Positions 1 to 5,893 of a DNA stretch of 5,893 nucleotides are shown here, piece after piece. The DNA is from Eubacteriales bacterium (GTDB lineage Bacteria > Bacillota > Clostridia > Peptostreptococcales > Anaerovoracaceae). The translations under genes and the position numbers were made by a program. The number at the start of each line of letters is the position of its first letter. Position 1 is the stretch's first letter. The notes below the pieces were generated by a model. It was not told the origin of the DNA. It saw only the letters and a program-made list of their open reading frames with translations, and did no database searches. The stretch spans positions 1 through 5,893 of the forward strand of contig JAQUJQ010000107.1 in NCBI GenBank assembly GCA_028680875.1, read 5' to 3'.

Positions 1-749
1 AGGCGGCTGTATTTGAGCATTGAACCATCCGAATCAAAAAGTAAGATGAGCTTAATTGTATTTTTTCTGGGTTTATCAAAAACCAATCTCAATAAGCCTC
101 CGTTGTCAGTAGTCTCCTTTATTGTGGCATCCACATCCAACTCTGTCTTAGGTGCCTCCATCAAAGATGAATATTGTCGCAGCCTACGAAAAGCCATTTG
201 AAATTGCCGTGTATCCAAGATATAATCATTACGGAAATCCCGGAAATCCCGCTGACCGGCAACCTGTAAAGCAGAGCGATAACGGCCTTCCCCGCCTATG
301 CGCAGGCCTTGCTCCCCAAAGCCACCATGGCCCAACACTGAAGTGCCTCCTGTCCCAATCCAATAGTTTCCTCCCCGATGACGTCCTTTTTGCTCTTCTA
401 ATCGCTTTGCAAGCATCTCCTTAAGCTCGTCCAGCTGATATTCCGGATCATTCGGATCAATCTTATCCAAAAGATCTTCCTTCGTCTTTTCTCCTCCATT
501 GAGCCATTCCCAAACCTCTTGCGGTATATCCGGTGGGCTTTCTAAATTTTTAAAATAATGAGCAAAAGCCATATCAAAATTATCGTAGTCCGCCTCGCTC
601 TTTACCAGTACGGTACGGCAAAGATGATAAAATTCAAACAGGCTGGGCCCGCAGAGTCCTTTATCCAAAGCTTCCATCAAAGCCAGCCATTCCTTCATTG
701 AAACCTTTAATTTATGTTCTCTTAAAAGATAAAAAAAATCAATAAACAT
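1..749 (-). CDS. VWA-domain protein, partner of the upstream MoxR ATPase (C-terminus outside window)
   Basis: The reading frame opens at ATG 749-747 and stays open for 249 codons to the left edge, so the gene is partial, not broken. The N-terminus (FIDFFYLLREHKLKVSMKEW, residues 2-21), a segment near 40-65 (FYHLCRTVLVK, then DNFDMAF), and a Gly-rich motif at 126-153 with IGTGGTS at 131-137 match, from memory, the VWA proteins grouped as COG3825, which normally sit beside a MoxR ATPase. The VWA domain begins near residue 230 with the hydrophobic strand IKLILLF followed by the metal-site (MIDAS) motif DSDGSM at 239-244; about the last third of the usual ~390 residues is missing. No signal peptide or membrane segment is seen, so a cytoplasmic location is likely. 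Members of such pairs act with the ATPase in protein remodelling or cofactor insertion; the substrate here is unknown. The start is firm: GGGGA lies 5 bases upstream and the start overlaps the ATPase stop codon. Confidence 0.88.
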   Translation of the reverse strand, partial: MFIDFFYLLREHKLKVSMKEWLALMEALDKGLCGPSLFEFYHLCRTVLVKSEADYDNFDMAFAHYFKNLESPPDIPQEVWEWLNGGEKTKEDLLDKIDPNDPEYQLDELKEMLAKRLEEQKGRHRGGNYWIGTGGTSVLGHGGFGEQGLRIGGEGRYRSALQVAGQRDFRDFRNDYILDTRQFQMAFRRLRQYSSLMEAPKTELDVDATIKETTDNGGLLRLVFDKPRKNTIKLILLFDSDGSMLKYSR

Positions 750-759
750 TATAATCCCC
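747..759 (-). promoter_or_regulatory. Shine-Dalgarno and TAATG stop/start overlap coupling ATPase and VWA genes
   Basis: On the minus strand GGGGA (759-755) lies 5 bases before ATG 749-747, and the ATPase stop TAA (751-749) shares its last base with that ATG. This arrangement is typical of translational coupling and would keep the two proteins in fixed proportion. The coupling is inferred from the layout. Confidence 0.75.
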
Positions 760-1600
760 AACGCTTATGGCTGTACCCTTTTTCCCTAACTTCACAAAGA
801 ACATCCATATCCTGATTTTTCTTTAAAAGAACCCCTATAAAGGGCAGTTCTTCGCTAATTCGATCGGTATTAATTCCGCTGATCTCCAATGCTTTAATCC
901 AATCTAAAAGCTCAGAGGTACTGGGCTTTTTCTCGATTTCTTCAATATTCCTTATCCAATAGAAAGCCTTTATAACCTGGTCTAAAAGCTTATCTTCCAC
1001 ATTGCTGTAATGGACTCTTACAATATCCTTCATTGCGTCCGGATCGGGAAAGGCAATATAATGAAAAATGCATCGGCGCAAAAAAGCATCCGGCAATTCT
1101 TTTTCTGCGTTCGAAGTAATGATTACGATGGGTCTTCTCTTAGCTTTAATAGTCTCCTTTGTTTCATGAATATAAAATTCCATTTTATCCAGTTCCCATA
1201 ATAAATCATTCGGGAACTCCAAATCCGCCTTGTCAATTTCATCAATCAACAGAACTGGCTGTTCCGATGCAGTGAAGGCTTCTCCCAGCCTACCCGGTTT
1301 GATGTATTTTTTAATATCTGCAACGTCTCCTTCATTAAATTGACTATCATAGAGTCGCTGAACCGTATCATAAACATAAAGACCGTCTTTGGCCTTTGTA
1401 GTAGATTTGATGCTCCAAATAATCAACTCTTTTGAAAGGGCTTGGGAAATGGATTCTGCCAACATGGTTTTTCCCGTCCCGGGCTCGCCCTTTACTAATA
1501 GAGGTTTCTCTAACGCTATAGCCACATTTACTGCATACATCAGTTCAGGACTGGCTACATAGTTTCTGCTTCCGCTAAAAGATTTCAGTTTTAAATTCAT
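749..1600 (-). CDS. MoxR-family AAA+ ATPase
   Basis: AAA+ ATPase of the MoxR group. In the longest reading (ATG at 1615, 288 residues) the Walker A motif GEPGTGKT is at 43-50, Walker B LLIDEID at 122-128, sensor 1 TSN at 167-169, and the arginine-finger segment DAFLRRC at 176-182. STTKAKDGLYVYD at 71-83 and the Walker B context also fit MoxR proteins paired with VWA partners. All nucleotide-handling residues look intact, so it should be an active ATPase. I prefer the start at ATG 1600 (283 residues): GGAG at 1613-1610 sits 9 bases upstream, and relatives I recall begin just before the SFSGSRNYVA segment. The ATG at 1615, only 2 bases after the amidase stop, has just a weak upstream GTGGA. MoxR ATPases work as ring oligomers with a VWA protein to remodel or load cofactors into client proteins; the client here is unknown. 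It is soluble and cytoplasmic, and lies between the amidase and VWA genes in one apparent operon. Confidence 0.93.
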   Translation of the reverse strand: MNLKLKSFSGSRNYVASPELMYAVNVAIALEKPLLVKGEPGTGKTMLAESISQALSKELIIWSIKSTTKAKDGLYVYDTVQRLYDSQFNEGDVADIKKYIKPGRLGEAFTASEQPVLLIDEIDKADLEFPNDLLWELDKMEFYIHETKETIKAKRRPIVIITSNAEKELPDAFLRRCIFHYIAFPDPDAMKDIVRVHYSNVEDKLLDQVIKAFYWIRNIEEIEKKPSTSELLDWIKALEISGINTDRISEELPFIGVLLKKNQDMDVLCEVREKGYSHKRWGL

Positions 1601-1617
1601 AAAATGTTTCTCCATAT

Positions 1618-3003
1618 TTATTTATCCACAATAGCATTTAAAGAATTAATTATGCCTTTTGCCACAGCACCGGCATAAACTTCCGGATAGTCATCGGCTA
1701 CCATAACTTCAAGGTCGCCGGGATGAGACAGAAAGCCTCCTTCGATGATGATGGCCGGCATGAGGCTTTTGTTCAGCAAAGCATATTGAGGTGCATTTTT
1801 AATACCTCTGTCCATCAATCCGATAGCAGTTACCATTTCCTTCTGAACAAAAGAAGCTATATATTGGCTGGTAAATCCATAGTCTTTTTCTCCATTCTTA
1901 CTGTAATACAGGACCTCAGTTCCGTTAGGCTTAGGAGATTCGCTGGAATTATTATGTATACTCACCAACAGATCTGCATTTATGGCATTTGCCGATTCCG
2001 GCCTGGTGTAAAGACTCATGGTCACATCGGTTTCCCGTAGTAAAACCACATTCGCCCCCGCATTTTTTAGTAATTCATAGAGTCTCAGACCAATAGCCAG
2101 ATTCAAATCTTTTTCCCAAACAACGTGGTCCCCGTTGCGTTTTCCTTCTGCACCCGGATCCCGTCCGCCATGGCCTATATCAATTGCAATCAGCTTTCCT
2201 GCAGCCCGCCAATCCAACTGGGACTCAGACTCACTTCCCTGAACCTCCGGTTTGTCAAAGTCGATATAAAGGGTAGTTCGATCTTCTGATAAACTCACCT
2301 TTCCGGCAACCTTTTCCTTTAAGTCTGTTACAATACGAACAGTTTCCTCATCAAATTGGGAAAACCGTACTTTACTGAATACTTCATTTTCTTCTAATAG
2401 ACTTCCATTTCCTCCGAGAAATAATGCATTTTTAATATCAATCCCATAGCGCTCCGGATCCTCATAAGCAAACGTTCTTGTACCTTCTATCAAACCGTCT
2501 CCTTTAGCGATGATCCGATAAGAAGTATCTGTTTCTTCTAAAGTAATATCCGTTATCTCTGTAGATTTGATTGTTTTAGGAGAATTTATAAGGACAGTCC
2601 TCGTCTGCTGATCCCAATCTACAGTACAATTTAAGTTTTCAAGCACAAATCGAAGGGGGATCATTGTCCGGCTATTGATAATTCGTGGAGGCACATCCAT
2701 TCCTTTTGTAATTCCGTTTACAAAGCCTGTTATATTATCAATTGTAACTTGCACTTTCCGGCTTCCCAAAACTGCAGTTGCCATGCGGGCCTCCGGCTCC
2801 CAAAGCACCTTGCCGCCCATGGATTCCAAAAGAGCCCTATAGGGTACTAAAGTTCTGCCCTCCTCAATGATTGGATTCACATCAGTTTCAACTTCTTTCC
2901 CGTCTAATTGTATAGCTATAGCATTATCTGCGGAAAAAACCATGCCTGTCCCCAACAGAATCATGATACCGACTAAAAATAATAACGTAAACCATCTTTT
3001 CAT
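1618..3003 (-). CDS. Exported N-acetylmuramoyl-L-alanine amidase (CuAO_N + AMIN-like + Amidase_3)
   Basis: A 461-residue cell-wall hydrolase cutting the MurNAc-L-alanine bond of peptidoglycan. Residues 1-25 form a signal peptide (MKRW, a hydrophobic stretch, then VFSA). Residues ~28-141 are a copper-amine-oxidase-N-type domain with two internal repeats, RTLVPYRALLESMGGKVLWE (50-69) and RTMIPLRFVLENLNCTVDWD (112-131); in Clostridia this domain is a wall-targeting or stalk module, not an oxidase. Residues ~148-252 resemble an AMIN domain. A short Ser/Glu-rich linker (~254-264) leads to the Amidase_3 catalytic domain (~270-458). Its expected zinc ligands are present: H278 in DIGHGG, E297 in WEKDLNL and H350 in SIHNN, with the catalytic glutamate E421 in IIEGGFLSH. 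The protein should therefore be active outside the membrane, in cell separation, wall turnover or sporulation. ATG 3003 is the first possible start because an in-frame TGA lies 6 bases upstream; AAGTGA is a modest ribosome site. It is the first gene of the operon, behind a good promoter. Confidence 0.93.
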   Translation of the reverse strand: MKRWFTLLFLVGIMILLGTGMVFSADNAIAIQLDGKEVETDVNPIIEEGRTLVPYRALLESMGGKVLWEPEARMATAVLGSRKVQVTIDNITGFVNGITKGMDVPPRIINSRTMIPLRFVLENLNCTVDWDQQTRTVLINSPKTIKSTEITDITLEETDTSYRIIAKGDGLIEGTRTFAYEDPERYGIDIKNALFLGGNGSLLEENEVFSKVRFSQFDEETVRIVTDLKEKVAGKVSLSEDRTTLYIDFDKPEVQGSESESQLDWRAAGKLIAIDIGHGGRDPGAEGKRNGDHVVWEKDLNLAIGLRLYELLKNAGANVVLLRETDVTMSLYTRPESANAINADLLVSIHNNSSESPKPNGTEVLYYSKNGEKDYGFTSQYIASFVQKEMVTAIGLMDRGIKNAPQYALLNKSLMPAIIIEGGFLSHPGDLEVMVADDYPEVYAGAVAKGIINSLNAIVDK

Positions 3004-3067
3004 AAACGATCACTTATCCCTTCCCTTTTCCAACCGAAACTTATGTCGAATTCTGTCTGACGGTTTA

Positions 3068-3096
3068 ATTATATATAATAGTAGCTTTAAGGTAAA
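3068..3096 (-). promoter_or_regulatory. Sigma-A promoter of the amidase-MoxR-VWA operon
   Basis: On the minus strand a -35 element TTTACC (3096-3091) and a perfect -10 TATAAT (3073-3068) are separated by exactly 17 bases. Transcription would start near 3061, giving a leader of roughly 58 bases before the amidase ATG. The -35 matches TTGACA at four of six positions. It is the only convincing promoter seen upstream of the three-gene operon. Confidence 0.65.
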
Positions 3097-3133
3097 GGAT
3101 TTCATTGATTGTAATGGAAATGTAAAATGGCTA

Positions 3134-3162
3134 TTGATTTTTTTTAAGCCATTCGTTATAAT
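3134..3162 (+). promoter_or_regulatory. Sigma-A promoter of the tRNA-Val/tRNA-Arg unit
   Basis: TTGATT (3134-3139) and a perfect TATAAT (3157-3162) are 17 bases apart, close to the ideal sigma-A promoter. The spacer starts with a T-tract. Transcription starting about 7 bases after the -10 (near 3169) would leave only a 7-8 base leader before tRNA-Val. The promoter is back-to-back with the amidase promoter, with 37 bases between the two -35 elements. Confidence 0.75.
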
Positions 3163-3176
3163 AGGACAGTGGTTAC

Positions 3177-3252
3177 GGGCGATTAACTCAGTTGGTAGAG
3201 TGCCATCTCGACAAGGTGGAAGTCGTTGGTTCGAGTCCAATATTGCCCACCA
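3177..3252 (+). tRNA. tRNA-Val (anticodon GAC) with unusual C33
   Basis: A 76-base gene including an encoded CCA end. Acceptor stem GGGCGAT (3177-3183) pairs with ATTGCCC (3242-3248), with one G-T wobble. The D stem is ACTC/GAGT with the conserved GG in its loop (3194-3195). The anticodon stem CCATC/GGTGG (3203-3207/3215-3219) encloses the 7-base loop TCGACAA, so the anticodon is GAC at 3210-3212, reading valine GUC and GUU. The variable region is AAGTC and the T arm GTTGG/CCAAT has the loop TTCGAGT. The oddity is C at position 33 (3209), where almost every elongator tRNA has U, and a potential U32-A38 pair. No other register gives a valid stem, and a serine reading (CGA) is excluded by the short variable arm. 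A T7 run (3254-3260) follows directly. Confidence 0.92.
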
Positions 3253-3284
3253 CTTTTTTTAAATGCCGGTAATGCACTGCATAT

Positions 3285-3361
<77 letters not shown>

Positions 3362-3364
3362 TTT

Positions 3365-5449
3365 TTATCTTATTTCACTGGGAATTACCTTTTCAATGAA
3401 TAATTTAGCCATATCCTTATCAAACTGTGTTCCGGCATTTCTCCGAATCTCCTCAATGGCTTGTGATTGATCCAGTTTCTCTTTATAGCTTCTTTCACTG
3501 GTCATCGCATCATAGGAATCCGCAATACTGATTATTTTTGACTGCAATAGAATTTCGTCGCCTTTTAGGCCTCTTGGATAGCCTCGCCCATCAATTCTTT
3601 CATGATGATATAAAACATATTCTGCAATTGGTGCAAATTCATCTACCGATCTTAATATTTGATAACCGATTTCAGGATGACGTCTAATGTCTGCCCATTC
3701 CATTTCTGTTAGCTCACCCTGCTTATTAAGTAATTTTTTATCGATGCCGATCTTACCGATATCATGCAGTAAACCGGCTGTTTTAAGATCATTTACATCG
3801 GATGTACTCATTTTTAAAGCTTTCCCAATCGTCTCACACAGCTTACTTACCCGTTCACAATGCTGTTGTTCTCTTCTATTCTTTTCGTACAAGGTTTTAG
3901 TAATCACCTTAATTGTTTCATTTCTCATGCTTGTACTTTCAGATAATTTGTTCCTATACATTTGTTCTTCAGCTTGCATATAAATCTTTGTAATTTTTTC
4001 TGCAATGCCCCTCTTCGTTCCTAAGCCGAATGAAACCGAATAAATAATATTATTGATTTTCTCTCTTGAGATTTTTAAATTAATACTTTCTATAATTTTT
4101 TCCGCTTCTATGGTATCTGTTTTGGGAAGGAGTAAAATAAATTCATCTCCTCCAATTCTGGCTACAATGTCATCAGCCCTGCATTCCCCTCTTATAATAT
4201 TTGCAACCCTTTTTAAAAGCTGATCCCCTGCCATATGACCAAAAGCATCATTGATCAGCTTTAATCCATTTACATCTGCCATCACCAAGGATAAGGGCAG
4301 ATTTCTTACTGTATCAATTTTTCGTAGTTCTTCCTCATAATATCTGCGGTTAAATAGTCCTGTCAATTGATCATAATAGCTGAGATAAATAATTTCTTCT
4401 TCTGCCTGTTTCCGCTCGGTAATATCTTCAATCATACATAAATGACAAGGGTTCGAACTTTCCTCATACATAAAAGGAGCAATCGTCATATTCACCCAGA
4501 CTATAGAACCTCCCGGTTTGATATAACGTTTATTCATAGAAAAGCCGGGAATTTTACCAGCATTAAGAAGTTTATGGTTATTGAGATTTTCTTCAATCTC
4601 ATCAGGGTGAGAGTATTCTTTCCAATTTAAAGACAATACCTCCTCTTTTGTTCTCCCTACAATCTCTGCGTATCTGGCATTCACTTGGTATGCCTCCCCA
4701 CTAATTGAATCAAAAATACCCATACCTAACGGAGCTTCATCAAATATGGTTCTGAAACGTTCCTCGCTTTGCTTTAGTGCTTTCTCCGCAAGTTTTCTTT
4801 CTGTGATATCAGTAATGAAACCTTCTGTGGCAACCAGTTTTTGCTCGGAATCATATACCTCCTGAAATTGCTCCCATACCCACTTTGTCTCACCGGATGC
4901 TGTTGTTATAGGATACTCATCGGTAGAAATAAGATTTAAACCAATGTCTTTTTGCCATTTTTTAAATAAAAAATCTCTGTGCTCGGGGTGAATTAAATCA
5001 TAATAGGAAGGATTCTTACTAATCAGCTCTTCTGCTGTATATCCTGTCAAATCATAACATCCTTCAGAAATAAAGGTCATCGTAAAATTATGATCATTAC
5101 TGGATCTATAAGCGACTCCCGGTAAATTTGATAATAGGACTGCCTTGCTGCGTTCACTTTCAAGCAAAGCATCATATGTTTTTTTGCTTTCGGTAATATC
5201 TTTTGTATAACCTGCCGTTCCAATCAGTTTACCTGATTCATCAAAGATAGGTGTCTTATGTATTTCATATACGCTGTTTCCTATTTTATCTTTATAGCAT
5301 TCCCCTTCAGCAAAAGCAGGGTCAGGTTTATTGTTTACAATAGGATAATTACCATCGGAATCTTTAAACCATACTTCAAAAGGTAAGTTGTCTATTACGG
5401 CTTTAAAATAAGTTATTAAAAGCAACAGTTCATCTTTAGTTCTTTCCAT
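3365..5449 (-). CDS. PAS-PAS-PAS-GGDEF-HD-GYP cyclic-di-GMP signalling protein
   Basis: A 694-residue protein predicted both to make and to degrade cyclic-di-GMP. Numbering from the chosen ATG, three PAS-type sensor units each end in a DIT-E/S motif: ~10-88 (short, see findings), ~95-218 and ~224-347. The GGDEF domain (~350-507) starts with YYDQLTGLFNRR and keeps GGDEF at 433-437 and an inhibitory-site RxxD (R424-D427) exactly five residues before it, so it should be an active, feedback-inhibited diguanylate cyclase. The HD-GYP domain (~510-690) keeps H530, HD 562-563, H591, HH 615-616, GYP 623-625 and D644, so metal binding and phosphodiesterase activity are expected. No transmembrane helix is seen, so it is cytoplasmic, with signals probably entering through the PAS domains. 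The start is ATG 5449, with GGGAGG 7 bases upstream; an in-frame TTG at 5464 lies upstream of and partly within that ribosome site and is unlikely. Maf ends 48 bases upstream on the same strand with no terminator between, so co-transcription is possible. Confidence 0.95.
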   Translation of the reverse strand: MERTKDELLLLITYFKAVIDNLPFEVWFKDSDGNYPIVNNKPDPAFAEGECYKDKIGNSVYEIHKTPIFDESGKLIGTAGYTKDITESKKTYDALLESERSKAVLLSNLPGVAYRSSNDHNFTMTFISEGCYDLTGYTAEELISKNPSYYDLIHPEHRDFLFKKWQKDIGLNLISTDEYPITTASGETKWVWEQFQEVYDSEQKLVATEGFITDITERKLAEKALKQSEERFRTIFDEAPLGMGIFDSISGEAYQVNARYAEIVGRTKEEVLSLNWKEYSHPDEIEENLNNHKLLNAGKIPGFSMNKRYIKPGGSIVWVNMTIAPFMYEESSNPCHLCMIEDITERKQAEEEIIYLSYYDQLTGLFNRRYYEEELRKIDTVRNLPLSLVMADVNGLKLINDAFGHMAGDQLLKRVANIIRGECRADDIVARIGGDEFILLLPKTDTIEAEKIIESINLKISREKINNIIYSVSFGLGTKRGIAEKITKIYMQAEEQMYRNKLSESTSMRNETIKVITKTLYEKNRREQQHCERVSKLCETIGKALKMSTSDVNDLKTAGLLHDIGKIGIDKKLLNKQGELTEMEWADIRRHPEIGYQILRSVDEFAPIAEYVLYHHERIDGRGYPRGLKGDEILLQSKIISIADSYDAMTSERSYKEKLDQSQAIEEIRRNAGTQFDKDMAKLFIEKVIPSEIR

Positions 5450-5456
5450 ATAAAAA

Positions 5457-5462
5457 CCTCCC
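5457..5462 (-). promoter_or_regulatory. Ribosome binding site fixing the GGDEF/HD-GYP start
   Basis: GGGAGG on the minus strand is a strong match to the anti-Shine-Dalgarno and lies 7 bases before ATG 5449-5447. It overlaps the upstream in-frame TTG (5464-5462), which therefore cannot use it. Confidence 0.85.
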
Positions 5463-5497
5463 AATTCACTATTACCTGTATTCAGCGTTTAATAACT

Positions 5498-5893
5498 TCA
5501 TTTATCAGATATTCGAAAACCAAAATTCTTTAAACGTCTATATACTTCTGCCACCGGCAAGCCCATTACCGTATAGTAATCTCCCTCTATGCTTCTAACA
5601 AATAAAGCTCCCATATCCTGAATCCCATAAGCTCCGGCTTTATCCAAAGGAGATCCGGTAGCAATATAACGTCTGGCCAAATCTTCACCTTCCGGATACC
5701 AAGGGTAGAAATGTACCCCGGCACACGTATAGAATGTTTCCTCTCTTTCTCTACTAAGAATACTTACCCCGGTTAAGACATGATGGCGACGACCGGAAAG
5801 CTTGCGTAACATAGCAAAAGCTTCCTCTTCTGTGGAAGGCTTTCCCAATATGCTTTCATCAATGATAACAATTGTATCTGCACCAATAACTAT
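5498..5893 (-). CDS. maf: Maf-family nucleoside triphosphate pyrophosphatase (N-terminus outside window)
   Basis: The frame is open from the right edge to TGA 5500-5498, giving 131 residues of a family usually ~190 long; about 60 N-terminal residues, including the SxSPRR nucleotide-binding loop, lie outside. Visible family marks, in window residue numbers, are IGADTIV (3-9, with the presumed catalytic aspartate D6), LGKP (16-19), SGRRHHVLTGV (~34-44), DKAGAYGIQ (~84-92) and EGDYYTVMGLPV (~103-114). Maf proteins hydrolyse nucleoside triphosphates, including non-canonical ones, to monophosphates and pyrophosphate, and were first noted for inhibiting septation when overproduced in Bacillus. The AYGIQ motif fits the YhdE-like branch (dTTP/UTP) better than the YceF-like branch, with moderate certainty. 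A TTG at 5848 is inside the conserved core and is not the start. The protein is cytoplasmic. In Firmicutes maf often lies near cell-shape and division genes, but its upstream neighbours are not visible here. Confidence 0.93.
   Translation of the reverse strand: MVIGADTIVIIDESILGKPSTEEEAFAMLRKLSGRRHHVLTGVSILSREREETFYTCAGVHFYPWYPEGEDLARRYIATGSPLDKAGAYGIQDMGALFVRSIEGDYYTVMGLPVAEVYRRLKNFGFRISDK

Noticed and set aside
232..249. Tandem 9-base repeat (CGGAAATCC twice).
   Set aside because: It encodes RDFRDF in the VWA protein at a place where relatives have a similar RQYRDY-like pattern, so it is ordinary coding sequence.
13..424. Two plus-strand open frames opposite the left-hand gene.
   Set aside because: They are antisense to the VWA coding sequence, which has clear family motifs and an uninterrupted frame to the window edge; no ribosome site or protein family is recognisable in them.
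1010..2040. Plus-strand open frames inside the ATPase and amidase genes.
   Set aside because: Shadows of well-supported minus-strand genes, with low-complexity or implausible protein sequence.
3207..3213. Alternative reading of the first tRNA as tRNA-Ser with anticodon CGA, which would restore U33.
   Set aside because: The shifted anticodon stem no longer pairs, and tRNA-Ser needs a long variable arm, while this one has 5 bases.
2867..3262. Open frames on both strands across the intergenic region and tRNA-Val.
   Set aside because: The plus frame ends in the familiar spurious translation of a tRNA gene, and the minus frame is antisense to tRNA-Val and crosses both promoters. Neither resembles a protein.
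3687..4630. Plus-strand open frames opposite the GGDEF/HD-GYP gene.
   Set aside because: Antisense shadows of conserved catalytic domains.
5450..5497. Possible separate promoter or terminator between maf and the signalling gene.
   Set aside because: Only a weak -10-like TAATAG without a matching -35, and no hairpin with a T-run, can be seen.

Overview
The window looks like chromosomal core DNA of an AT-rich Clostridia-type Firmicute (inference). The evidence is the A/T-rich codon use, strong GGAGG-type ribosome binding sites, near-consensus sigma-A promoters, tRNA genes that encode their CCA ends, and a secreted amidase carrying a copper-amine-oxidase-type N-terminal domain, an architecture common in Clostridia. 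No transposase, phage gene, CRISPR array or toxin-antitoxin pair is visible. All protein genes lie on the minus strand. Two tRNA genes sit head-on to them on the plus strand.

In minus-strand transcription order (right to left): (a) 5893-5498, the C-terminal two thirds of a Maf-family nucleotide pyrophosphatase, cut by the window edge; (b) 5449-3365, a 694-residue cyclic-di-GMP protein with three PAS-type sensor domains, a GGDEF domain and an HD-GYP domain, both output domains with intact motifs; (c) 3361-3177, tRNA-Arg(CCG) and tRNA-Val(GAC) on the plus strand, the tRNA-Val lacking the near-universal U33; (d) 3176-3004, a short intergenic region with two well-formed divergent promoters, one for the tRNAs and one for the next operon; (e) 3003-1, a tight three-gene operon: an exported N-acetylmuramoyl-L-alanine amidase, a MoxR-type AAA+ ATPase, and a VWA-domain protein that runs off the left edge. 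The ATPase and VWA genes overlap as TAATG.

The most interesting biology is the operon in (e). MoxR ATPase plus VWA partner is a recurrent chaperone or metal-insertase module (RavA/ViaA, NorQ/NorD, CoxD/CoxE, CbbQ/CbbO). The specific subfamily here, recognised from the VWA N-terminus and its glycine-rich segment, has no settled function that I know of. Its placement directly behind a peptidoglycan amidase, under what appears to be the same promoter, suggests but does not prove a link to the cell envelope. No clearly undescribed system is evident. The second-look items are this linkage, the tRNA-Val anticodon loop, the variant MIDAS motif of the VWA protein, and the head-on tRNA pair between two co-oriented protein genes.
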